Below, piece by piece: positions 14,438 to 23,340 of a stretch of DNA of 54,599 nucleotides. The notes under the pieces are model-generated. The model was not told the DNA's origin. It saw only the letters and a list, made by a program, of their open reading frames with translations, and made no database searches. The DNA is from Bordetella parapertussis (GTDB lineage Bacteria > Pseudomonadota > Gammaproteobacteria > Burkholderiales > Burkholderiaceae_B). The DNA is taken from NCBI GenBank assembly GCA_945897365.1, contig CAMDFD010000018.1, positions 1 through 54,599 on the forward strand. The letters run 5' to 3'. The translations under genes were made by a program, and so were the position numbers. How positions within the stretch are numbered: the first letter of the stretch is position 1; every line of letters starts with the position of its first letter.

Positions 14438-17143
14438 ATGAAACACGACACTCTGAACACGCTTAAAAAATTCAAAATAGGCAAAAAACAAGCGCATTTT
14501 TACTCACTACCGGCGCTCGGTGAAGCGTTAGGCGTGGATGTCTCTCGTTTGCCGGTCTCCATTCGCATCGTGCTCGAATCGGTGATGCGAAATTGCGATG
14601 GAAAAAAAGTCACTGAGTCGCATATTCGCGAACTCGCTGGCTGGAAGCCAAAAAGCAAACGCGAGCTTGAAATCCCCTTCGTGGTCGCACGCGTGGTACT
14701 ACAAGACTTTACAGGTGTGCCCTTGCTCGCCGATCTCGCTGCAATGCGTGGTGTTGCTCAAAAAATGGGTAAGGATGCCAAGTCGATTGAGCCACTCGTG
14801 CCGGTCGACCTCGTGGTCGATCACTCCGTCATGATTGATTACTTCGGCACGAAGGACGCCTTAGATCTCAACATGAAGGTTGAGTTTTCGCGCAACAAGG
14901 AACGCTATCAATTTCTAAAGTGGGGAATGCAGGCCTTTGATACGTTTGGCGTGGTACCTCCCGGCTTTGGTATCGTGCATCAAATCAATCTAGAGTACTT
15001 GGCGCGCGGTGTCCATCACGACAAAAAAAATGATGTTTATTATCCTGACACGCTCGTCGGCACCGACAGTCACACCACCATGATCAACGGGATTGGCGTA
15101 GTTGGTTGGGGCGTGGGAGGGATCGAGGCCGAGGCTGGCATGCTGGGTCAGCCTGTCTATATTTTGACCCCTGACGTGGTCGGCGTGGAGTTGTCAGGCG
15201 AACTGCGGGGCGGCGTCACCGCGACTGACTTGGTGCTCACCATTACAGAATTGCTACGCAAACAAAAGGTCGTGGGTCAGTTCGTCGAATTTTGTGGTCC
15301 GGGTACAGCGAAACTGTCGGTCACTGACCGTGCAACCATTGGCAACATGGCGCCAGAGTATGGTGCCACGATGGGCTTTTTCCCGGTCGATGCACGCACA
15401 ATCGAATATTTCGAGGGCACCGGTCGCACCAAGGACGAGGTCAAGGCGCTCGAAGCCTACTTTAAGGCGCAAGAGATGTTTGGCATCCCCAAGGCCACCG
15501 ATATTGATTACACCCGCGTGATCAAACTTGATCTTGGCTCCGTCGTACCCTCCCTGGCGGGCCCTAAGCGCCCTCAGGACCGCATTGAAATTGGCAATGT
15601 TAAAAAGACCTTTAAATCACTGTTTTCAAAACCCATCGCCGCCAATGGGTTTAATCAGCCCGCTGCAAAACTCAACAAACCTTTTAAGACAGCCTCAGGC
15701 AGAACCCTGAACAACGGCGACATTCTGATTGCGGGAATTACTTCTTGCACAAACACCTCGAATCCGAGCGTCATGCTTGCGGCGGGTTTGCTCGCCAAAA
15801 AGGCGGTTGAGGCCGGACTCACTGTCCCCGCGCACGTCAAAACTTCCCTTGCCCCTGGTTCGCGCGTCGTCACAGAGTATCTTGAGCGTGCGGGGCTCTT
15901 GCCTTATCTGGACAAACTCGGCTTTGATGTCGCCGCCTACGGTTGTACAACCTGCATTGGAAATGCCGGCGATCTGGTGGCCGATTTCAATCAAGCCATC
16001 CTTGATAATGACTTGATCTGCGCAGCCGTACTCTCAGGCAACCGAAACTTTGAGGCGCGGATTCATCCGAATCTCAAAGCAAACTTTCTCGCCTCACCAC
16101 CTCTGGTAGTGGCCTACGCCTTGGCAGGCAATATCACCCGTGACTTAATGACAGAACCTGTGGGTCGCGGCAAAAAAGGCGACGTCTATCTTGGCGATCT
16201 CTGGCCCACTGCCAAAGAAGTCGAAAAGCTCATGAAGTTTGCGATGGATCCCAAGGTGTTTAGAGCCAACTATGCCAAGGTGGAAAAAAAGCCTGGCAAA
16301 CTTTGGCAAAACATTGAAGGTGTCATGGGAGACTTGTACAACTGGCCGAGCTCCACCTATATTGCCGAGCCACCTTTTTTTGATGGCTTCACCATGGAAC
16401 CTAAACCGATGCCCGCGGTGAGAGGCGCGCGTATCCTGGGTATTTTTGGTGACTCCGTGACGACCGATCACATTTCACCGGCAGGGTCGATCAGCGATGC
16501 AACACCTGCAGGTCAATGGCTACTCGATCATGGCATCCAAAAGGCGGACTTCAATAGTTACGGTTCGCGCCGCGGCAATCACGAAATCATGATGCGCGGC
16601 ACCTTTGCTAACGTCCGCATTAAAAACTTGATGATCCCGCCCCGCCCCGATGGCTCACGCGTTGAGGGTGGGCAAACCTTGATGCAACCCGATGGCGAGC
16701 AGATCTCAATCTATGAGGCTGCCATGCGCTACGTCTCGTCGGGTATTCCTACTGTTGTCTTTGGTGGCGAGGAATATGGCTCAGGCTCCTCGCGCGACTG
16801 GGCCGCCAAAGGCACGCAGCTGCTAGGCGTCAAGGCTGTGATTGTGCGCAGTTTCGAGCGGATCCACCGGAGCAATCTGGTTGGCATGGGCGTGCTTCCT
16901 TTGCAATTCAAAGGCCAAGACAGCGCGGCCTCCCTGGGCCTGACCGGCGCAGAAACCTTCGATATAGAAGGGCTTGAAACAGGCATCATTCCGCAGCAAG
17001 ACGTGACCCTCGTGATTCACCGTCCAGAGGGCTCCAGCACGCGCATCGCAGTCTTATTACGCATCGACACGCCCATAGAGATTGACTATTATCAACACGG
17101 CGGGATTCTGCCCTTTGTACTGAGGCAACTCTTAGCCGCCTAA
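14438..17143 (+). CDS. acnA: Aconitate hydratase A
   Basis: The 901-residue AcnA/IRP-type aconitase has [4Fe-4S] ligands Cys437 (GITSCTNTSNPS) and Cys503/Cys506 (YGCTTCIGN), the VDHSVMIDYFG and PDTLVGTDSHTTMINGIG motifs, and the C-terminal swivel domain with GDSVTTDHISPAG and GSGSSRDWAAKG. It isomerises citrate and isocitrate; in enterobacteria AcnA is the more oxidation-stable enzyme. A good Shine-Dalgarno (AAGGGG) lies before the ATG, right after an inverted repeat. It is isolated from acnB by a terminator and so separately transcribed. Confidence 0.96.
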   Translation: MKHDTLNTLKKFKIGKKQAHFYSLPALGEALGVDVSRLPVSIRIVLESVMRNCDGKKVTESHIRELAGWKPKSKRELEIPFVVARVVLQDFTGVPLLADLAAMRGVAQKMGKDAKSIEPLVPVDLVVDHSVMIDYFGTKDALDLNMKVEFSRNKERYQFLKWGMQAFDTFGVVPPGFGIVHQINLEYLARGVHHDKKNDVYYPDTLVGTDSHTTMINGIGVVGWGVGGIEAEAGMLGQPVYILTPDVVGVELSGELRGGVTATDLVLTITELLRKQKVVGQFVEFCGPGTAKLSVTDRATIGNMAPEYGATMGFFPVDARTIEYFEGTGRTKDEVKALEAYFKAQEMFGIPKATDIDYTRVIKLDLGSVVPSLAGPKRPQDRIEIGNVKKTFKSLFSKPIAANGFNQPAAKLNKPFKTASGRTLNNGDILIAGITSCTNTSNPSVMLAAGLLAKKAVEAGLTVPAHVKTSLAPGSRVVTEYLERAGLLPYLDKLGFDVAAYGCTTCIGNAGDLVADFNQAILDNDLICAAVLSGNRNFEARIHPNLKANFLASPPLVVAYALAGNITRDLMTEPVGRGKKGDVYLGDLWPTAKEVEKLMKFAMDPKVFRANYAKVEKKPGKLWQNIEGVMGDLYNWPSSTYIAEPPFFDGFTMEPKPMPAVRGARILGIFGDSVTTDHISPAGSISDATPAGQWLLDHGIQKADFNSYGSRRGNHEIMMRGTFANVRIKNLMIPPRPDGSRVEGGQTLMQPDGEQISIYEAAMRYVSSGIPTVVFGGEEYGSGSSRDWAAKGTQLLGVKAVIVRSFERIHRSNLVGMGVLPLQFKGQDSAASLGLTGAETFDIEGLETGIIPQQDVTLVIHRPEGSSTRIAVLLRIDTPIEIDYYQHGGILPFVLRQLLAA

Positions 17144-17207
17144 GCACGACGGGGAGTCTGGATAGTTCGTTACACTAGACTCCTTTTGTCGGCAGGCACG
17201 CACACTC

Positions 17208-18434
17208 ATGGCACGTCTTCGTTCGAGCTCTCCCTCTACCCGCCTGACGCGGGATGCTTCGCGTCTGGTGGCGCTTGCGCTCGCGCTTCATAGCTCTGGC
17301 AGCCGTGTCGAGGACCGTTATTGGGAAACCGAACTTGCGACGGTATTGCTCAAGCTGCTGCGTACACATAATGACGCCGCGATCGATGCAGCACTCGAGC
17401 ATCTTTCTCAAACCCATTTAGGGGGTTACGAGGTGTTGATTGAACAAGCCGAGACGCTCTCTGAATCATGCATCCTCACCGCAGAGGGCAAAAAAGATGG
17501 CAAGCGCTTTGATGTGCTGCTGCTTGTCGCGCCCTTGGTGGCGTGGACACGCTATAGCATTCCCTCCTGCGAAGTCCCCACCGCTATGGCACAGTCCTTA
17601 CGTGAGCACCTCCAAGCCCACATCTTAGCCAACGATACTCAGGTCGCACTCTTTCCTCATCTGGTCAGCCTGGATCAAATGCCACGCACCTTTTGCGAAA
17701 CGTGGGACTGGCTGCAAAAACTTGGTTTGGCGTCTTTAGGGACCTCTTTTAATGCGCCAAAGTTAAATACCGAGCCCGAAGCTTTTAATATGCTCGCCGA
17801 CACACGCTACCTCGTGGCAGCTGTCGCCGTCCCCGAAGGGCAGCCGTTGTTTCGCTGGCAAGAAGAGCCTGGCGAACTCGGCCTAGGTCGTGAAGTCTGT
17901 CTGGAGCGCTGGGCCGCAGAGACCAAGCCACACATGACAAATCTCCTGCCGGGTTGTGGCTTTGAAATTCTCACGCCCGACGCCTACTACGTGAGCAATC
18001 GGGATGCCGATCGACGCGTACGACCCTTGTCCGTCAAAGCAGCGGTTTCTTGGCTAGGTGCTGCGCTCAATATCGAGCCCGCCCAGCTGCGCGCCGTCGT
18101 GGCAGGCTGTGGTGAGCGTCGTATCGACGAATATCGTATTGGCTTTACCCAAAAGAATCAAAACGAAGTGGTCTACGGCTGCCTGTGGCCACTTTATGGG
18201 CGTGAAGATGATCAGCCGCTGCTCGAACATGAGCCCCCTCCAATTGAAACCATTGAAGAGATCGCCGCTCTGCTCAAAGAATGTGGCGTCAACGATATCC
18301 GACGCTTACCCGGTATGATGATGCCCGAGTTTTGCGAAGACTGTGGCGCACCCTATTTTCCCAATCCCAATGGTGAAATGGTGCACGCCGAACTTCCCGA
18401 AGACGCAGAAACAGCGCCACCGCACTTTCACTAG
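17208..18434 (+). CDS. DUF2863 family protein
   Basis: The 408-residue protein matches the DUF2863 family that I know from Burkholderiales, through its start (SPSTRLTRDASRLVALALAL, then HSSGSRVEDRYWE) and the general plan. It has no signal peptide or membrane segment, so it should be cytoplasmic. The C-terminal third has a possible metal-binding pair in MPEFCEDCGAPYFPN, which looks like half a zinc ribbon. The stop is 2 bases before the earP start, with the earP ribosome site inside this gene, so it is tightly coupled to EF-P rhamnosylation genes. Function is unknown. Confidence 0.75.
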   Translation: MARLRSSSPSTRLTRDASRLVALALALHSSGSRVEDRYWETELATVLLKLLRTHNDAAIDAALEHLSQTHLGGYEVLIEQAETLSESCILTAEGKKDGKRFDVLLLVAPLVAWTRYSIPSCEVPTAMAQSLREHLQAHILANDTQVALFPHLVSLDQMPRTFCETWDWLQKLGLASLGTSFNAPKLNTEPEAFNMLADTRYLVAAVAVPEGQPLFRWQEEPGELGLGREVCLERWAAETKPHMTNLLPGCGFEILTPDAYYVSNRDADRRVRPLSVKAAVSWLGAALNIEPAQLRAVVAGCGERRIDEYRIGFTQKNQNEVVYGCLWPLYGREDDQPLLEHEPPPIETIEEIAALLKECGVNDIRRLPGMMMPEFCEDCGAPYFPNPNGEMVHAELPEDAETAPPHFH

Positions 18435-18436
18435 CC

Positions 18437-19636
18437 ATGCGCGCAGATATTTTTTGCCGAGTGATCGATAACTTTGGCGATATCGGCGTGACCTGGCGAC
18501 TGGCGCGGCAACTTCAACAAGAGCACGGGTGGTTGCCACGACTATGGGTTGATGACCTCAGCGGTTTTCAGCGACTTGAGCCGCGCTTAGCCGTTGCTGC
18601 CACTCAACACATCGATGGTATCGAAATCATCCATTGGGCGCAGTCAACTGACTTTACGCCCGCGCCAGTCGTGATTGCAACTTTTTCTTGTGATTTGCCA
18701 GACCAGTATGTCGAAAACATGCGTACGCAGCACAATTATCCAACGGCAAGACCCGAAAGCCTGTGGCTCAATCTTGAATACCTGAGTGCCGAGGCGTGGG
18801 TCGAAGGCTGCCATGGACTCCCATCCTTGCGCGCTGACGGATTATCCTCACATTTTTTCTTCCCTGGTTTCACCAAGCAAACAGGTGGATTATTGCGTGA
18901 ATCAGCGTTGATTACCCAGCGCGATACTTGGCAAAAAGATCGTGCAGCACAACGCGCATTTCTGAAAAATCTGGGCTTAAGTCATACGGCGATCGCTGCG
19001 CTTTTTCCTATCACGCAGAACAACCCAGCAGCCAGACTCGTCAATCTATTTTGCTATAACGATGCGCCTATCGTCACACTGCTCGAGGTACTTCGCGCAG
19101 ACGCACGACAAACGGTCTTGCTCATCCCCGAAGGCATTCTCCCGCAATATACGTCTGGACAGCAAGGACAGCTCTTGATAGAACGTGTACCGTTTTTACC
19201 TCAAACCGAATACGACAAAGTCCTCTGGACCGCTGATCTGAACTTTGTCCGTGGTGAGGATTCCATTGTCCGAGGGATTTGGGCTGGCAAGCCCCTGATC
19301 TGGCAGATCTACCCCCAGACAGAAAACACCCATCTAGTGAAATTACGGGCATGGTTCGCGCAAACTGGATTCCCAGAGGACATTTGCAATGTCATATTGG
19401 ACTGGAATCCAGAGAGTGCGCAGGTTGGTTCTGCTGCCGCAGAAGGCTGCGCTGCATTCGGCAGCGCACTGCAACGACAACTCAAACCAGAAAACTTTCA
19501 CGCCTGGCAGCAGCATGCATACCGCTTCTGCTCCAATCAAACAGCCCAGATCGACTTGGCGACAGCGCTTACGACGTTCTGCCAGAGCAAACAAGGTCAA
19601 GAGCAAAGCGAATTTGCCCAAGAAAGGCTAAAATAG
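18437..19636 (+). CDS. earP: EF-P arginine rhamnosyltransferase EarP
   Basis: The 399-residue GT-B enzyme transfers rhamnose from dTDP-rhamnose to Arg32 of elongation factor P. The N-terminal CRVIDNFGDIGVTWRLARQL carries Asp11 and Asp15, matching the catalytic-site aspartates of characterised EarP proteins. The C-terminal nucleotide-sugar segment NFVRGEDSIVRGIWAGKP is also present. efp follows 68 bases downstream and has arginine at position 32, the substrate form. The start abuts the DUF2863 stop by 2 bases. The dTDP-rhamnose genes are not in this window. Confidence 0.95.
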   Translation: MRADIFCRVIDNFGDIGVTWRLARQLQQEHGWLPRLWVDDLSGFQRLEPRLAVAATQHIDGIEIIHWAQSTDFTPAPVVIATFSCDLPDQYVENMRTQHNYPTARPESLWLNLEYLSAEAWVEGCHGLPSLRADGLSSHFFFPGFTKQTGGLLRESALITQRDTWQKDRAAQRAFLKNLGLSHTAIAALFPITQNNPAARLVNLFCYNDAPIVTLLEVLRADARQTVLLIPEGILPQYTSGQQGQLLIERVPFLPQTEYDKVLWTADLNFVRGEDSIVRGIWAGKPLIWQIYPQTENTHLVKLRAWFAQTGFPEDICNVILDWNPESAQVGSAAAEGCAAFGSALQRQLKPENFHAWQQHAYRFCSNQTAQIDLATALTTFCQSKQGQEQSEFAQERLK

Positions 19637-19654
19637 AAGGCTTTTCTATCCCTA

Positions 19655-19697
19655 ACTCCGGCTTATACTGTTCCGGAGACTTATCGCTACCGGAGTT
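19655..19697 (+). promoter_or_regulatory. efp leader with competing inverted repeats over the ribosome site
   Basis: AACTCCGG at 19654-19661 can pair with CCGGAG at 19673-19678 (6 bp) or with CCGGAGTT at 19690-19697 (8 bp). The second partner contains the GGAG ribosome-binding site of efp, so the two pairings would expose or hide it. A -10-like TATACT at 19664-19669 lies between the arms; if transcription starts there, the switch could not form, so this is tentative. Confidence 0.4.
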
Positions 19698-19704
19698 TAT
19701 TCGA

Positions 19705-20262
19705 ATGAAAACAGCACAAGAGCTGCGCGTCGGCAACGTGATCATGATCGGCAAAGACCCAATGGTCATTCAGCGTGCCGAGTACAGCAAGTCAGGCCGT
19801 AACGCCTCTGTCGTCAAATTCAAATTCAAAAACCTGCTGACCGGCTCAGCCGCAGAAAACGTTTGCAAAGCAGACGAAAAATTCGAGTTAGTCGTACTTG
19901 ATCGTAAAGAGTGCTCCTACTCGTACTTTGGCGACCCCATGTATGTGTTCATGGACGCTGATTTCAACCAGTACGAAATCGAAGCAGAAAGTATGGGTGA
20001 CGCCATGCACTACCTCGAAGAAGGTATGCCAGTTGAGGTTGTGTTCTATGACGGCCGTGCAATTTCTATCGAATTGCCCACGATGCTTGTTCGTGAAATC
20101 GTCTACACCGAGCCCGCCGTGCGCGGTGACACTTCCGGCAAGGTCATGAAGCCAGCAAAGATCAATACAGGCCACGAATTGCCTGTTCCCTTGTTCTGCT
20201 CGATTGGCGATAAGATCGAGATCGACACACGCACTGGCGAATACCGTAGCCGCGTGATGTAA
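19705..20262 (+). CDS. efp: Elongation factor P, Arg32 type
   Basis: The 185-residue EF-P has the three expected beta-barrel domains and rescues ribosomes stalled on polyproline. The loop that reaches the peptidyl-transferase centre reads SKSGRNASVVK with Arg32 at its tip, the residue rhamnosylated by EarP, instead of the lysine modified by EpmA. I start at the ATG at 19705, preceded by GGAG; the reading frame is open far upstream but overlaps earP. C-terminal signature GDKIEIDTRTGEYRSRV is intact. Expression may be shaped by the paired repeats in its leader. Confidence 0.97.
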   Translation: MKTAQELRVGNVIMIGKDPMVIQRAEYSKSGRNASVVKFKFKNLLTGSAAENVCKADEKFELVVLDRKECSYSYFGDPMYVFMDADFNQYEIEAESMGDAMHYLEEGMPVEVVFYDGRAISIELPTMLVREIVYTEPAVRGDTSGKVMKPAKINTGHELPVPLFCSIGDKIEIDTRTGEYRSRVM

Positions 20263-20295
20263 ATCTTTTTGCTGTCGCAAAATTAGCTAAACATA

Positions 20296-21147
20296 ATGAT
20301 CGACGAGAATATCAACAACAAGGCAAGTCCAAAATATCATGTAAAACGATTTTTTGAAAATAAAAAAATTGACTTAAAGAACAAGATTGTTGTTGATATT
20401 CCTGCAGGGAACGGAGTCACAGCAGAAATGCTGTTGAACTTCGGTGCACAGGTAAAAGCTTTTGATTTATTTCCAGAGTATTTCATGCTGGATGGCGTCA
20501 CCTGTCACTTTGCAGACGCGATGAAAGAGATCCCTCTTGAGAGTCGCCACGCAGACTGGCTTGTGTGTCAAGAAGGCATTGAGCACTTTAGCGATCAACT
20601 AAAAGCACTAAAAGAATTTAACAGGGTTTTAAAGAAGGATGGTCATCTGATTGTCACGACACCCTCATATTCAAGTCTGTCTGCAAAGTTAAGTTATCTA
20701 TTGTTCGAAAGCGAAACCAATCGCTCAATGCCACCGAATGAGATTAACGATATCTGGATGTCCTCAAAAAATAAAAATGAAATTTATTATGGGCATATTT
20801 TTTTAATCGGACTGCAAAAACTTCGAACATTAGCCAAGCTCTCTGGCTTCAAAATTGAAGAAATACAATATGTCAGGATCAGCAAAGGCTCATTGCTATT
20901 ACTCCCATTCCTATATCCTCTTATTTTAATTAACTCATGCTTTGTGTATCTTAGAAATATAAAAAAGAACTCTGAGATATCAATGGAAACCAAGAAAAAA
21001 GTTTATCTTGAGCAATTAAAAATCAATATAGGAATTAAAAACTTAATCAATAGACACACCTTAATTCATTTCAAAAAAGAATCAGAACTGAGCGATCTAG
21101 ATTTTCGGATCGAAAGTATCGTTAAACCATTTAATGAAATAATGTAA
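20296..21147 (+). CDS. Class I SAM-dependent methyltransferase
   Basis: The 283-residue protein has motif I at VVDIPAGNGVTAEMLLNFGA (residues 33-52), an acidic ribose-binding position in VKAFDLFPEY, and the motif-IV-like WLVCQEGIEHFSD followed by FNRVLKKDGHLIVTTPSY. This is the Methyltransf_11/25 type often found in surface-polysaccharide loci. The C-terminal part has a hydrophobic stretch (LLLLPFLYPLILINSCFVYL) and many lysines. The gene is clearly more AT-rich than its neighbours, lacks a clear Shine-Dalgarno, and ends exactly against the convergent glycosyltransferase stop. It looks acquired. The substrate is unknown, possibly a glycan. Confidence 0.8.
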   Translation: MIDENINNKASPKYHVKRFFENKKIDLKNKIVVDIPAGNGVTAEMLLNFGAQVKAFDLFPEYFMLDGVTCHFADAMKEIPLESRHADWLVCQEGIEHFSDQLKALKEFNRVLKKDGHLIVTTPSYSSLSAKLSYLLFESETNRSMPPNEINDIWMSSKNKNEIYYGHIFLIGLQKLRTLAKLSGFKIEEIQYVRISKGSLLLLPFLYPLILINSCFVYLRNIKKNSEISMETKKKVYLEQLKINIGIKNLINRHTLIHFKKESELSDLDFRIESIVKPFNEIM

Positions 21148-22176
21148 TTAACAGAATTTACTCAAGTCTAGCCAGCTCACGACCCGCTGTGCACAAAGAT
21201 TCACATCAATACTGGCCATATTTGACAGCTCTTTACCCTGTAACTCTGGACTAAAGCTGAGCGTGCGTGCTTCGCTATTGCAGGGACGCCATCTCAGAGG
21301 GGTCGCCGAACGTTTGGCGGGAAAAAAACCTACCGTCGGCACATCAAGTGCTCCCGCAACATGCAAAGGCCCCGTCGATCCGGCCACCATCAACTGTGCA
21401 GTCGTGATACTTTTTGCAAAAGCGGCAAGTCCTTCAGTCGAACGATAGACTACATTCTCAACATCGTCTGGAATGCGCTGATGCAAAGACTCAACACTCC
21501 GCTCCTCGCCCGGACCACACGTCAAGACCCATTGGGGCAATGCTCGCTGCTCTTGCTGCAACTGTTGATGCATTGAAATCACCAATTGCGCATACTGCTC
21601 AATCGAGAGATTGTTCGCCGAGCCACCCGAGCCACTATGTAAAAAAAACCACGGCCTAGCAGCATCGAGACCAAGCATGTTGGCTAACTGATCACGCAAT
21701 TCAGTCTTTTCGTCTAAATTCATCGGCCAGTAAGGTGGCAAGGACTGAGCCGGTTTGTGACCTAAAGATTCAATTAAAGCCGAGGCTAGCTCAAGGTTGT
21801 AGATAAACTCAGGTCTCTCTGAACGAGAGCGCCGTTGAACCAGAGTGTGATTATAAAAAACCTGAGCCCACTTCGTTGCTGGGGCAAACCGGATAGGAAT
21901 TCGACCTTTAAAAACCTGCCATCCTATCCTTCCTGTGGAGAATAACGTCAACACAGCGTCAAAATTTTGACGGGTCACTTGATCAAGATCTTGAGGGTCC
22001 GTCAGTACATGATCCACCCAGGGGCAGACTTCGGCTAGAGACCGGGTATAGGCAGGGACCAGCACGCTGAGATGACTTTGGGGTAAAGAGCGCTTGAGTA
22101 GTGCCAAGGCAGGCCAGGCCAGCATGAAATCGCCCAGCTTATCGTTGCGGACGACCAATATCCGTAAGAGCTTCAT
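21148..22176 (-). CDS. Glycosyltransferase family 9 (heptosyltransferase-like)
   Basis: I start at the ATG at 22176 (MKLLRILVVRNDKLGDFML), which overlaps the stop of the upstream gene as ATGA; this gives 342 residues. The N-terminal DKLGDFMLAWPALALLKRSL is typical of ADP-heptose:LPS heptosyltransferases, as are WFFLHSGSGGSANNLS and the C-terminal nucleotide-sugar motif VAGSTGPLHVAGALDVPTVG. It probably adds a sugar to the LPS core in the cytoplasm. It is coupled to the family 2 transferase upstream. The exact sugar and acceptor cannot be read from sequence. Confidence 0.88.
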   Translation of the reverse strand: MKLLRILVVRNDKLGDFMLAWPALALLKRSLPQSHLSVLVPAYTRSLAEVCPWVDHVLTDPQDLDQVTRQNFDAVLTLFSTGRIGWQVFKGRIPIRFAPATKWAQVFYNHTLVQRRSRSERPEFIYNLELASALIESLGHKPAQSLPPYWPMNLDEKTELRDQLANMLGLDAARPWFFLHSGSGGSANNLSIEQYAQLVISMHQQLQQEQRALPQWVLTCGPGEERSVESLHQRIPDDVENVVYRSTEGLAAFAKSITTAQLMVAGSTGPLHVAGALDVPTVGFFPAKRSATPLRWRPCNSEARTLSFSPELQGKELSNMASIDVNLCAQRVVSWLDLSKFC

Positions 22177-22976
22177 ACGCTTGGGGGATGCTTCATAGAT
22201 GTAGCGCCTTGATCCACCTGCTGCCGTTGCGTGGTTCCCCTGACCCAAAGATCAGCGTATTTAACAAAGGTAGAGTGCGCAGACAAGACAGCGAGTAACA
22301 AACCCGGACGACCATCCAGAAAACCTGCCTTTAATATATACATCCGCACAAAACAACTCACCCCATGCAAAAAAGCGACGCTGAGATGGGTTGTTTTACC
22401 CTGCCGTTGCCTTCCCTGAGCCCACAGCTCGGCATAATGGGCAGATTTAACGAGGTAGTGCCGCATACTGTCATACGTAAAGTGAAGTAAATCGCCATGC
22501 AGTCTTTTGACTGGCAGACTGTTGGGATACAGCAGCTTTTCATGGACTAGGTCACTATTGTAGTGGGCAGCCTCTCTCGGATAGAGACGGTCAATCCGAT
22601 CCGGATACCAACCCGAGTGACGAATAAACCCTCCAAAACACCAACTCAAGCGTGACATTCTGCCAATGGCAGGTTCACCCTGAATGTGGGCTTGAATCGA
22701 AGCTTTCAACTCAGGCGTCACTCGCTCATCGGCATCTATCATCAGGACCCAATCGCAACGGGCCAAAGCTTGGGCGCGCTGACGCTGTATCCCAAAACCT
22801 TGCCAGTCGTGAGCTTGTTCAACCCGTGCATTAAAAGACTCAGCGATGCGACAAGTCGCATCTGTACTGCCAGAGTCAAGCACAAGCAATTCATCGACCC
22901 ACTGCAAGGTACTGAGACATTGAGCGAGATGGGCCTCTTCGTTTTTAACGATGATGACTGCAGACACCGTACTCAT
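22173..22976 (-). CDS. Glycosyltransferase family 2, LPS core type (WaaE/KdtX-like)
   Basis: I start at the ATG at 22976 (MSTVSAVIIVKNEEAHLAQC), a typical GT2 N-terminus; an in-frame ATG 13 codons upstream is less likely. The 267-residue protein has the GT-A DSGSTDAT and the metal-binding MIDADERVTPEL. The segment HSGWYPDRIDRLYPREAA, then VHEKLL, is seen in the WaaE/KdtX family that adds glucose to LPS inner core. The gene overlaps the family 9 transferase by 4 bases (ATGA). The two are probably consecutive steps in one LPS core. Confidence 0.87.
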   Translation of the reverse strand: MSTVSAVIIVKNEEAHLAQCLSTLQWVDELLVLDSGSTDATCRIAESFNARVEQAHDWQGFGIQRQRAQALARCDWVLMIDADERVTPELKASIQAHIQGEPAIGRMSRLSWCFGGFIRHSGWYPDRIDRLYPREAAHYNSDLVHEKLLYPNSLPVKRLHGDLLHFTYDSMRHYLVKSAHYAELWAQGRQRQGKTTHLSVAFLHGVSCFVRMYILKAGFLDGRPGLLLAVLSAHSTFVKYADLWVRGTTQRQQVDQGATSMKHPPSV

Positions 22977-23079
22977 GAATGATGATGACCTTATGCTGTG
23001 GATGATGCTTCTCAAGATACTTATAACAATAACACTAAGGAATCCGCACTAACACGTTTGCACAGATCCACGGGGGGGG

Positions 23080-23340
23080 TCATCGCGTCGCGCGTTCGAG
23101 TTCACCCAGCCAACGCAGCGCGTAGAGGCGATCCGTCCCGCACATCTCTTCTGATGGCTGCAGTCCACCACAAAACGCGGGGCGCTCCGGCTGACCAAAG
23201 ATCGCGCAGCGGAAGTCTGCTTGTAAATGAATACACGGGACACCCGCTGGCTTGCCGTGCGGCATCCCTGGAATCGGGCTCGTAATGGAGGGTGCGATGC
23301 AACAGGCACCGCAATGCCTGTCACTGCAGGCGATCGGCAT
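23080..23340 (-). CDS. YkgJ-family CxxCxxCC cysteine-cluster protein
   Basis: This 86-residue protein starts at an ATG inside the end of the DUF1178 gene, overlapping it by 20 bases in another frame (MPIACSDRHCGACCIAPS). The cysteine cluster, then SPIPGMPHGKPAGVPC, DFRCAIF and PSEEMCG make it a short member of the zinc/iron-chelating YkgJ family. The biochemical role of the family is not established. The overlap suggests coupled translation with DUF1178. A run of eight G residues lies directly after its stop and does not affect the coding frame. Confidence 0.8.
   Translation of the reverse strand: MPIACSDRHCGACCIAPSITSPIPGMPHGKPAGVPCIHLQADFRCAIFGQPERPAFCGGLQPSEEMCGTDRLYALRWLGELERATR

Noticed and set aside
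19279..19704. Long in-frame N-terminal extension of EF-P
   Set aside because: The extension overlaps earP in another frame, and EF-P begins MKTAQELRVGN at 19705 with Arg32 at the right number.
20267..20282. TTTTGC/GCAAAA hairpin after efp as a terminator
   Set aside because: Weak 6-bp AT-rich stem with no following T-run.
23072..23079. Run of eight G residues as a phase-variation tract
   Set aside because: It lies just after the stop of the YkgJ-type gene and cannot shift any coding frame I support.
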